Below, in pieces: positions 1 to 5,469 of a stretch of 7,370 nucleotides of DNA. The stretch comes from CAZPBO01 sp964584815 (GTDB taxonomy: Bacteria; Planctomycetota; SKW154). The position numbers and the translations under genes were made by a program. The stretch is taken from the NCBI GenBank assembly GCA_964584815.1, contig CAZPBO010000076.1, positions 1 to 7,370 of the forward strand. Direction: 5' to 3'. The stretch's first letter is position 1; the number at the start of each line of letters is the position of its first letter. A model generated the notes under the pieces. It ran no database searches, was not told the origin of the DNA, and saw only the letters and a program-made list of their open reading frames with translations.

Positions 1-90
1 GCAACCACCGCAATGGATGCAACCAACGCAGGCGTATGGGATAGGCGAGTTTGGGAGAGGGGTGCCTCGCTGCGTATGGCATCGCGATAA
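1..90 (+). CDS. possible C-terminal tail of an unidentified upstream gene (5' end outside window)
   Basis: The frame starting at base 1 is open for 29 codons and ends at TAA 88-90, with a final residue run GASLRMASR. I do not recognise a family from so short a tail. The frame starting at base 2 is also open, to TGA 176-178 (58 codons), and could be the real one. That longer alternative is rich in Pro, Gln and Arg and looks less protein-like. No clear intrinsic terminator follows either stop. The presence of a gene end here is a guess based on open frames at the window edge. Confidence 0.25.
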   Translation, partial: ATTAMDATNAGVWDRRVWERGASLRMASR

Positions 91-186
91 CATCCGTTTA
101 CGCGGTGGGCGGAGCGGAATGAACACGCCCCAAAAGCCAAGTTACGCTGAAACAACCTTTCCCACCAACAAAAAATGATAATTGCC

Positions 187-216
187 TTGCACAGTCATCG
201 GTGCTGACAATAATAA
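187..216 (+). promoter_or_regulatory. candidate promoter of the his operon
   Basis: TTGCAC at 187-192 resembles a -35 box. A -10-like AT-rich stretch lies at 209-216, read as AATAAT with 16-bp spacing or TAATAA with 18-bp spacing. Transcription would start near 221-224, just ahead of the leader peptide's ribosome site (GGAGG 225-229). A second -10-like string, GATAAT at 177-182, has no convincing -35 partner. The assignment rests on pattern matching and position only. Confidence 0.4.
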
Positions 217-237
217 AGGATGCTGGAGGTTCAAACG

Positions 238-282
238 GTGGAAAAGTTGGTCGTCTGCCGTAGGCATCATCATACCTTGTGA
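238..282 (+). CDS. hisL: his operon leader peptide with three tandem His codons
   Basis: This 14-codon frame starts with GTG at 238, has GGAGG at 225-229 (8-base spacing) and ends with TGA at 280-282. It encodes MEKLVVCRRHHHTL. The three His codons are consecutive CAT triplets (265-273), two codons before the stop. The operon behind it makes histidine, and runs of the end-product codon in a short leader frame are the hallmark of ribosome-mediated attenuation, as in the enterobacterial his leader. An in-frame ATG at 220 would give a 20-residue version, but its AAAGG touches the start codon, so GTG is preferred. Its role would be cis-acting: with little charged tRNA-His the ribosome stalls on the His codons and changes folding of the RNA ahead of hisG. 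The sequence facts are certain. The function is inferred. The symbol is by analogy, not by homology. Confidence 0.7.
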   Translation: MEKLVVCRRHHHTL

Positions 283-336
283 TGGACCGCCCGGGTGGTG
301 GTCAGGTTCCTTTCTGCTTCCGTTTCTACCCACCTG
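267..336 (+). promoter_or_regulatory. putative his attenuator (alternative leader RNA hairpins)
   Basis: Three competing pairings can be drawn. (1) Bases 267-272, inside His codons 1-3, can pair with 280-285, which cover the leader stop, in a 6-bp stem with one G-U. (2) GACCGCC (285-291) pairs with GGTGGTC (297-303) in a 7-bp stem with one G-U and a 5-base loop; this is the terminator-like hairpin. (3) GGTGG (297-301) can pair with CCACC (330-334), or CAGGT (303-307) with ACCTG (332-336), breaking hairpin 2. A ribosome stalled on the third His codon would cover about to base 288 and block the left arm of hairpin 2. There is no clean T-run after hairpin 2. The following 307-350 stretch is T/C-rich and poor in G, so termination could be Rho-assisted. 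The model comes from manual pairing; no energies were computed. Confidence 0.45.
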
Positions 337-377
337 TTGATTCGGTCTTATAGCGGCTATGTTTGGAGGACTGGAGA

Positions 378-1223
378 ATGCGTTTGCGGATAGCACTTCC
401 CAAAGGTCGTCTCCTACGGGGAGTTTGTGAACTGCTTGAGGCAGCAGGAGTAGAGGTTCAGGTGAGTGGCAGGCTTCTTAGGGCTAATCTGGGCAGGCTA
501 GAGGTAAAACTTTTCAAGCCGCAGAATGTGCCGTCACTTGTAGCCGCCGGGCGTTTCCAATTGGGCTTCACCGGTCTTGACTGGCTTAAAGAACAGAATG
601 CCGACCTTGCCGTTCTTATAGAGACAGGTCTTGATGCTGTTGACATTGTAGCCGCCGCACCAGCAGGAGTCTCAATCAATGACCTCCGCTCAAGGAGCAA
701 TGTTCTTGTGGCAACCGAATACCCTAACCTCACCCGCCAGTGGGTCAGCAAACAGGGCATCCGTTGCACTATTCTTCGCACTTATGGGTCCACAGAGGTT
801 TTTCCTCCTGAAGACGCCGATATGATTGTTGATAACGCAGCAACCGGTAGAACGCTGCGTGAGCACGGGCTCAATGTGCTGGATGTGCTTATGCGTTCTT
901 CTACATGTCTTGTAGCGAATCGGGAGGCACTGGAGGGCGAAGCGGCGGGGGCGATACGAGAGATGGTAACGCTTCTTGAATCAGCGCTGCTTGCACGAAG
1001 GAAGGTGTTGCTTGAGATGAATGTTCCTGTGGAGTTGGTGGACGAGATACTACCGCGTCTTCCGTGTATGAAGGCGCCGACAGTAGCACCGCTTTACGGC
1101 GGCGCCGGTTACGCAATCAAAATCGCCGTTGATGAAGCCGAAGCCCCAGCGTTGGTCGTTCAACTCAAACGCATGGGTGCAACCGACATCCTACAATATC
1201 GTCTTGAAAGGATTGTGCCATGA
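378..1223 (+). CDS. hisG: ATP phosphoribosyltransferase, long form (HisG)
   Basis: HisG catalyses step 1 of histidine synthesis in the cytoplasm: ATP plus PRPP gives N1-(5-phosphoribosyl)-ATP. The 281-residue product opens with the family signature RIALPKGRL (residues 4-12). It continues with the FKPQNVPSLVAAG and GFTGLDWL segments (46-70), and the PRPP-binding segment ADMIVDNAATGRTL (147-160) lies at mid-protein. The C-terminal part (about 205-281), ending GATDILQYRLERIV, is the ACT-like regulatory domain of long-form HisG, which normally binds histidine for feedback inhibition. No HisZ partner is therefore expected, and none is seen. ATG 378 was chosen because AGGAGG-like bases 364-369 sit 8 bases ahead; an upstream TTG at 363 would overlap that site. 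The stop overlaps hisC by ATGA. The PRPP segment appears one residue shorter than in E. coli (EVFPPEDAD against EVAPRAGLAD), probably a subfamily trait. Confidence 0.96.
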   Translation: MRLRIALPKGRLLRGVCELLEAAGVEVQVSGRLLRANLGRLEVKLFKPQNVPSLVAAGRFQLGFTGLDWLKEQNADLAVLIETGLDAVDIVAAAPAGVSINDLRSRSNVLVATEYPNLTRQWVSKQGIRCTILRTYGSTEVFPPEDADMIVDNAATGRTLREHGLNVLDVLMRSSTCLVANREALEGEAAGAIREMVTLLESALLARRKVLLEMNVPVELVDEILPRLPCMKAPTVAPLYGGAGYAIKIAVDEAEAPALVVQLKRMGATDILQYRLERIVP

Positions 1224-2269
1224 AGCCAAAAACCTACGCACAGCAGCACACCCATCGCCTTGGTCTTCTTCGGTTGGATATGAACGAGAACCTTTGGGGA
1301 CCGCCGCCTGGGGTGTTTGAGATGCTGGCGACAGTGTCGGTAGAGCGCATCTGTGCTTATCCGGAAGCGGAGCGCCTGATTACGGCACTATCCGACTTCT
1401 ACGATGTGCCGACCGACTGTATCCTCCTCTCCAACGGTTCCAACGAACTGCTCCGCGCCGCTTTCTGCGCCTTTGGAACCCCTGCCGCGCTCATCCTTCC
1501 CTCCTTCTCTATGCTATCCGTCTGGCCAGAGGTTTTCGGGATTGAGGTGGTCAGCATTGACTACGAGGAAGACTTTGGTTTTCCACAAGGAACTTTCCAC
1601 GACCTGCTCGCAGGCACGCACCCACGCGTCGCCTTCATCGTCTCGCCCAACAATCCCACAGGCACACAGGTTAACGCCGACTATCTGGATGAAGTTGCCC
1701 AGCGCTTCCCCGAAACCGTTTTCGTCGTTGATGAAGCCTACGCCGAATTCGCGGGTCAGAATCTGATACCGCTTGCAATGCGTTCCGTAAACATCGTCGT
1801 AACACGGACTTTTTCAAAAGCGTGGGGACTCGCCGGTCTGCGGCTGGGATATGCTGTGGGACCTGTGGGGCTGATTGAGAGGCTGCAAGCGCAGATTGGT
1901 CCGTTTACGGTGAATGCGCTGGCGATGGAAGCGGCGTTGGTGGCGCTGCAACAGAAGGACTGGCTTGAGCGTGTCATGTCCGATATGCGAAAGGAGAAAG
2001 AGCGGTTGGTTAAGGGGCTACAGGCGCTGGGGCTGGATGCCCGCGGAACGGTGACGAACTTTGTGCTCGTGCGGCTGGGTAAATGTGCAGACACCATCAC
2101 CGCGGCGCTCGCTGACCGCGGTATCCTGATTCGCAACATCTCATATGCACATAGGCTCCTTCACGGCTTCGTTCGCATAACCGTCGGTCCGTCGGCAGCC
2201 ACAACACTCGTCCTTAATGTCCTTACTGAACTTTTGGGAGGAGATAGACCGTGCGAAGGGCAGAGGTGA
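1220..2269 (+). CDS. hisC: histidinol-phosphate aminotransferase (HisC)
   Basis: HisC is a PLP enzyme of aminotransferase fold type I that converts imidazole-acetol phosphate plus glutamate into histidinol phosphate (step 7). The 349-residue length is normal. Visible motifs are LDMNENLWGPP (19-30), the cofactor phosphate region SNGSNELL (71-78), SPNNPTG (142-148) with the PLP-contacting Asn145, VVDEAYAEF (169-177) with Asp171, and TFSKAWGLAGLRLGY (197-211) with Lys200 as the Schiff-base lysine. The substrate-carboxylate Arg is Arg319 in HGFVRITVG. The ATG at 1220 overlaps the hisG stop as ATGA, and AAAGGA at 1207-1212 gives 7-base spacing, so translation is probably coupled. Third codon positions in about 1380-1830 and 2040-2220 are markedly C-rich, while 1850-2040 is G-rich; this internal shift recurs elsewhere in the operon. 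Confidence 0.96.
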   Translation: MKPKTYAQQHTHRLGLLRLDMNENLWGPPPGVFEMLATVSVERICAYPEAERLITALSDFYDVPTDCILLSNGSNELLRAAFCAFGTPAALILPSFSMLSVWPEVFGIEVVSIDYEEDFGFPQGTFHDLLAGTHPRVAFIVSPNNPTGTQVNADYLDEVAQRFPETVFVVDEAYAEFAGQNLIPLAMRSVNIVVTRTFSKAWGLAGLRLGYAVGPVGLIERLQAQIGPFTVNALAMEAALVALQQKDWLERVMSDMRKEKERLVKGLQALGLDARGTVTNFVLVRLGKCADTITAALADRGILIRNISYAHRLLHGFVRITVGPSAATTLVLNVLTELLGGDRPCEGQR

Positions 2270-2823
2270 AAAGGGAAACGGATGAGACCAGAATAACCGT
2301 TACGGTTGACCTTGACGGTGCAGGTGAGGCAGAGGTCCAAACAGGGGTGCCCTTTTTTGACCATCTTCTGCAAGCGTTCGGGCTACACAGCGGTTTTGGT
2401 CTTGAGGTTCAAGCGGAATGGGATGGGATAGATGACGCGCACCATCTGGTGGAGGATGTCGGCGTGGTTCTTGGGCGTGCGGTGCGGAAAGCCCTGGGAG
2501 ACGGCGGGATAGAGCGGTTTGGATGGGCGTATGTGGCGATGGATGAAGCGCTGGTGAGAGTTGTGGTGGATGTGTCAGGAAGACCATATCTTTGGTTTGG
2601 CATCAGTTTCGGTCGCCCGGTGGGCAGTTTCCACGCTGATGTTATGAGAGAGTTTTTCAGGGGTTTCTGCGCGGCGGGTTTCTGTGTGCATATTGATGGG
2701 CTGCGAGGCGATGAGCCGCACCATCTGGCGGAGGCGATGATGAAGGCGTTTGGGCGGGCGTTGGGAGCCGCCACGAAACCAACCTCCCGTCCAGACTCAA
2801 CCAAAGGCGGTCTTTGGGTGTGA
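2251..2823 (+). CDS. hisB: imidazoleglycerol-phosphate dehydratase (HisB, single-domain)
   Basis: HisB removes water from imidazole-glycerol phosphate to give imidazole-acetol phosphate (step 6). The 190-residue protein is the stand-alone dehydratase. It lacks the HAD-type histidinol-phosphatase domain fused to HisB in enterobacteria. The two internally repeated metal-binding motifs are DDAHHLVED (61-69; His64, His65, Glu68) and GDEPHHLAEAMMKAFGRAL (153-171; His157, His158, Glu161). PFFDHLLQAFGLHSGF (34-49) and VDVSGRPYLWF (106-116) also match the family, and the C-terminal STKGGL carries the usual lysine. The enzyme normally forms a 24-mer with bound manganese. The GTG start at 2251 lies inside the hisC end (19-base overlap), with GGGAGGAG at 2236-2243. 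An Asn usual two residues before the second HH pair is Glu155 here; the key ligands are intact. Confidence 0.95.
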   Translation: MRRAEVKRETDETRITVTVDLDGAGEAEVQTGVPFFDHLLQAFGLHSGFGLEVQAEWDGIDDAHHLVEDVGVVLGRAVRKALGDGGIERFGWAYVAMDEALVRVVVDVSGRPYLWFGISFGRPVGSFHADVMREFFRGFCAAGFCVHIDGLRGDEPHHLAEAMMKAFGRALGAATKPTSRPDSTKGGLWV

Positions 2824-2843
2824 ATCTTATCAGGAGGAACATC

Positions 2844-3449
2844 GTGAGGGTAGGTGTTGTGAGTGTTTGTGCTGGCAACACGGGCAGCGTCAGGAACGCG
2901 CTGCGACGGTTGGGTATGGACTGGGTCAATATTGCACACCCCTCTGATGCGCGCGGTCTGGATGCGCTGATACTACCTGGAGTGGGGCATTTCGGTGCGG
3001 TTATGGAACTGCTGCGCAAAAGCGAAATGGATGAGATGGTAGTTGAATGGGTGCGTAACGACAAGCCCTTTCTGGGGATATGTATTGGGATGCAGGTGCT
3101 TTTTGAGGGGAGTGAAGAGGCGCCGGAGGTGCAAGGACTTGGGCTTCTGCCCGGACAGGTCGTGCGTTTCAGAGCGGACCGTCTGCCGCAGATGGGGTTT
3201 AACCGTGTTCGGTTTTGTAGGTGGACGGCGAAAAGCGGCTGGTTTTACTTTATGAATTCCTACCACTGTGTGCCGGTGCGGGACGAAGATTGGCTGGCGG
3301 AAGCGTATTACGGCGTTCGCTTCTGTGCCGCCGTTAGACGCGGTTGTGTTTTCGGTGTGCAGTTTCACCCCGAAAAGAGCGGACCTGAAGGGCTTAATTT
3401 CCTTAAGGAGTGGCGCGATGCTTGCCAGAAGGATAATCCCCTGTCTTGA
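2844..3449 (+). CDS. hisH: imidazole glycerol phosphate synthase, glutaminase subunit (HisH)
   Basis: HisH is a class I (triad) glutamine amidotransferase that releases ammonia for HisF at the branch point with purine synthesis (step 5). The predicted protein has 201 residues. It shows the oxyanion-strand motif PGVGHFG (45-51), the nucleophile elbow GICIGMQ (78-84) with Cys80, and the His-x-Glu pair in FHPEKSG (His175, Glu177). Two family signatures are altered: PQMGFN for the common PHMGWN, and YFMNSYH where a His usually precedes Ser. The GTG at 2844 was chosen because AGGAGG at 2832-2837 gives 6-base spacing and the protein then begins MRVGVV, as HisH proteins do. An in-frame TTG at 2814 would add ten unmatched residues and overlap hisB. 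The 3' end overlaps hisF by 32 bases, consistent with coupled synthesis of the two subunits. Confidence 0.94.
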   Translation: MRVGVVSVCAGNTGSVRNALRRLGMDWVNIAHPSDARGLDALILPGVGHFGAVMELLRKSEMDEMVVEWVRNDKPFLGICIGMQVLFEGSEEAPEVQGLGLLPGQVVRFRADRLPQMGFNRVRFCRWTAKSGWFYFMNSYHCVPVRDEDWLAEAYYGVRFCAAVRRGCVFGVQFHPEKSGPEGLNFLKEWRDACQKDNPLS

Positions 3450-4206
3450 TATAGCCAACGGATGTGTGGTTAAAGGGGTCAGGTTTGGCAATTTGGTGGA
3501 GGTGGGTGAGCCGGCGGCGATAGCACGCGGATATTATGAGGACGGTGCCGATGAGATAGCGGTTCTGGACATAAAAGCGTCGCTCCAGCGGCGTGGTCCT
3601 GACTGGTGTGTTGTGGGGGAGGTGGCACAAGCGGTCTTTGTGCCTGTGCTTGCGGGCGGCGGCGTCCGCGGTATAGGGGACTTTGAAAAACTGTTGTCTG
3701 CCGGGGCGGATAAGGTGAGTGTGAATACGGCGGCACTTCGCCGACCACAACTGATTAATGAGGCGGCGCAACGATTCGGCTCGCAATGTGTGGTTCTGGC
3801 GGTGGACGCCCGCAGGTGTGGGAACGATTGGGAGGTTTTGGCTGTCGGTGGGACGCAGCCGACGGGCAGGCGCCTGCTTGAATGGGTGCGCGAGGCTGGG
3901 GACCGCGGCGCTGGCGAGATATTGCTCACATCCTGGGACAAAGATGGCACTCGCAGTGGTTACGACTATGAGATGTTAGCGGCTGTGGTGGATGTCGCAA
4001 GAGTGCCGGTGATAGCATCCGGTGGCGCCGGCAGCCTCCAGCACATCCGCGACGCCTTCGTTAAAGGACGCGCCGACGCCGCTCTCATCGCCTCACTGCT
4101 CCATTTCAAACTCATAACTGTCCGCACCATAAAGGACTTTCTTGCCCGCGAATGCCCTGACCTACCACTGCGTTCGGTTCCGCAATCGGCTTTCTTGGAG
4201 GAATAA
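3418..4206 (+). CDS. hisF: imidazole glycerol phosphate synthase, cyclase subunit (HisF)
   Basis: HisF is a TIM-barrel cyclase that uses ammonia from HisH to convert PRFAR into imidazole-glycerol phosphate and AICAR. The 262-residue protein starts MLARRIIPCLDI, the canonical N-terminus. The catalytic aspartates Asp11 and Asp130 (VVLAVDARR) align with the same numbers in the Thermotoga enzyme. The ammonia-gate residues known there (Arg5, Glu46, Lys99, Glu167) are all present. Phosphate-binding segments are LAGGGVR (78-84) and IASGGAG (199-205). LTSWDKDGT carries Trp where Met or Ile is usual, and the residue before the first Gly-rich loop is Leu78 instead of Thr. ATG 3418 has AAGGAG at 3405-3410. 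It lies within the hisH tail, and longer in-frame extensions are hisH shadow. From about 4020 codon choice turns strongly C-ending. Confidence 0.96.
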   Translation: MLARRIIPCLDIANGCVVKGVRFGNLVEVGEPAAIARGYYEDGADEIAVLDIKASLQRRGPDWCVVGEVAQAVFVPVLAGGGVRGIGDFEKLLSAGADKVSVNTAALRRPQLINEAAQRFGSQCVVLAVDARRCGNDWEVLAVGGTQPTGRRLLEWVREAGDRGAGEILLTSWDKDGTRSGYDYEMLAAVVDVARVPVIASGGAGSLQHIRDAFVKGRADAALIASLLHFKLITVRTIKDFLARECPDLPLRSVPQSAFLEE

Positions 4207-4209
4207 GAA

Positions 4210-5469
4210 ATGCTCGTTCCCTCAATAGACCTGATGGATGGAAAGGCGGTGCAGTTAGTGGGCGGGCAGAGGAAAGTGCTTGAGCGGGAGGATGTGGAGT
4301 CGTTGGCTGTGGAGTTTGCGCGCTGTGGCGAGATTGCGGTAGTGGATTTGGATGCCGCCACTGGGCGGGGTGAGAACCGGCAACTCGTTGAGCGGTTGTG
4401 TCGTCTGGTGCCGTGCCGAGTTGGCGGTGGGCTGCGGAGCGTGGAGGCGGTGGAATGGGCGCTTAAGGCGGGGGCGGTCAGAGTTGTGGTGGGGACGGCG
4501 GCAACGGCGGAGTTCTTAAAGCAACTGCCGTCAGAACGCTTGATAGTGGCACTGGATGTAAAGCATGGGCGTCTGATGGAACGCGGCTGGCAGGTAAGCG
4601 CCGAGCAGACACTTGCTGAACGCATCCGCGAGACCGAACCTTACTGCAACGGCTATCTTTTAACCTCCATAGATGTAGAGGGGCGTATGGATGGTGTGGA
4701 TTGGAAATTGGTTGAGCGTGTGCGGGGGATGACAGAGCGTCCGCTGACGGTAGCCGGCGGCATAACGAGCGTGGAGGAAATTGTGCGGCTGCACGAAATG
4801 GGCTGCGACGCGCAAATCGGAATGGCGCTCTATACGGGTAGGCTGGACCTGGCAGAGGCGTTCTGCGCGTTGGTGCGTTTCGGCTCTGATGGACTCGCGC
4901 CGACGGCGGTGGTGGATGAGGCAGGACGACCGCTGATGCTAGCCTACTCAAATCGCGAGTCGCTCCTTGAAGCACTACGCACTGGAAAGGGGGTTTACTA
5001 TTCGCGCTCCCGCCGCACCATCTGGCGTAAGGGCGAAACATCGGGCAATACGCAGCACCTACTGCGCGCCCGACTGGACTGCGACCGCGATGCGATTCTG
5101 TTTGTAGTAGAGCAGCGCGGTGTTGCCTGCCATAACGGCACATATTCCTGTTTCCGTGAGGAGCCGTTCCGGTTGGTTGACCTTGAGACGGTGCTGTGGC
5201 GCCGTCTCCGTGAGGCGACTCAAGGAGATTCCTACACTGCGCGCCTCGCCAATGACCCGACCCTGCTGTCCACCAAAATCCGCGAGGAGGCAGCAGAACT
5301 CGCCGCCGCCCAGACCCCCAATGAGGTCCGTTGGGAGGCTGCCGACCTGCTTTACCACGCGCTCGTTAAGGTCCTCGCGACGGGACTTTCGTTCAGGGAT
5401 GTTCTCGCGGAGTTGTCGGCGCGGCGGGCGATGGATAAAGCGCAGAAACGCTTGGAGGAAACAGAATGA
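4210..5469 (+). CDS. hisA/hisIE: fused HisA-HisI-HisE: ProFAR isomerase / PR-AMP cyclohydrolase / PR-ATP pyrophosphohydrolase
   Basis: One 419-residue frame joins three enzymes. Residues 1 to about 222 are HisA, a TIM-barrel Amadori isomerase turning ProFAR into PRFAR, with catalytic Asp7 (PSIDLMDGK) and Asp116 (VALDVKHG) and phosphate loops VGGGLRS (71-77) and VAGGITS (181-187). Residues about 224-320 are HisI (PR-AMP cyclohydrolase), with RSRRTIWRKGETSG (266-279), the metal-binding DCDRD (290-294), and zinc cysteines in DCD, ACH and SCF (Cys291, Cys307, Cys314). Residues about 325-419 are HisE, an all-alpha MazG-like pyrophosphohydrolase, with SYTARL, KIREEAAEL (356-364) and EAADLLYHALV (376-386). 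These are pathway steps 4, 3 and 2. There is almost no linker between HisA and HisI, and no stop or frameshift interrupts the frame. GGAGGA at 4197-4202 precedes ATG 4210, 3 bases after hisF. HisI-HisE fusions are common; HisA joined to them is, to my knowledge, unusual. Confidence 0.94.
   Translation: MLVPSIDLMDGKAVQLVGGQRKVLEREDVESLAVEFARCGEIAVVDLDAATGRGENRQLVERLCRLVPCRVGGGLRSVEAVEWALKAGAVRVVVGTAATAEFLKQLPSERLIVALDVKHGRLMERGWQVSAEQTLAERIRETEPYCNGYLLTSIDVEGRMDGVDWKLVERVRGMTERPLTVAGGITSVEEIVRLHEMGCDAQIGMALYTGRLDLAEAFCALVRFGSDGLAPTAVVDEAGRPLMLAYSNRESLLEALRTGKGVYYSRSRRTIWRKGETSGNTQHLLRARLDCDRDAILFVVEQRGVACHNGTYSCFREEPFRLVDLETVLWRRLREATQGDSYTARLANDPTLLSTKIREEAAELAAAQTPNEVRWEAADLLYHALVKVLATGLSFRDVLAELSARRAMDKAQKRLEETE

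Noticed and set aside
105..131. Possible terminator hairpin (GGGCG 107-111 with CGCCC 126-130) after the upstream gene
   Set aside because: The stem is only 5 bp with a 14-base loop and no T-run follows.
285..310. T-box riboswitch, because GGGTGGTGG and GACCGCC recall parts of the T-box motif
   Set aside because: The conserved AAGGGTGGTACCGCG-type core is absent, no specifier stem can be drawn, and the region is too short. The leader-peptide explanation fits better.
350..360. Inverted repeat ATAGC-G-GCTAT just before the hisG ribosome site
   Set aside because: A one-base centre leaves only about a 4-bp stem as RNA, too weak to claim as an operator or hairpin without more evidence.
363..377. 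Upstream TTG start for hisG
   Set aside because: It would lie over the ribosome site of the ATG at 378, and the five extra residues do not match the HisG N-terminus.
142..396. 84-codon minus-strand frame covering the leader region
   Set aside because: It has no recognisable family, lies antisense to the promoter, leader peptide and hisG start, and is explained as a shadow frame.
3268..3417. N-terminal extension of HisF by 50 residues
   Set aside because: The extension is a shadow of the hisH frame. Canonical HisF starts MLARRIIPCLD at 3418 with its own ribosome site.
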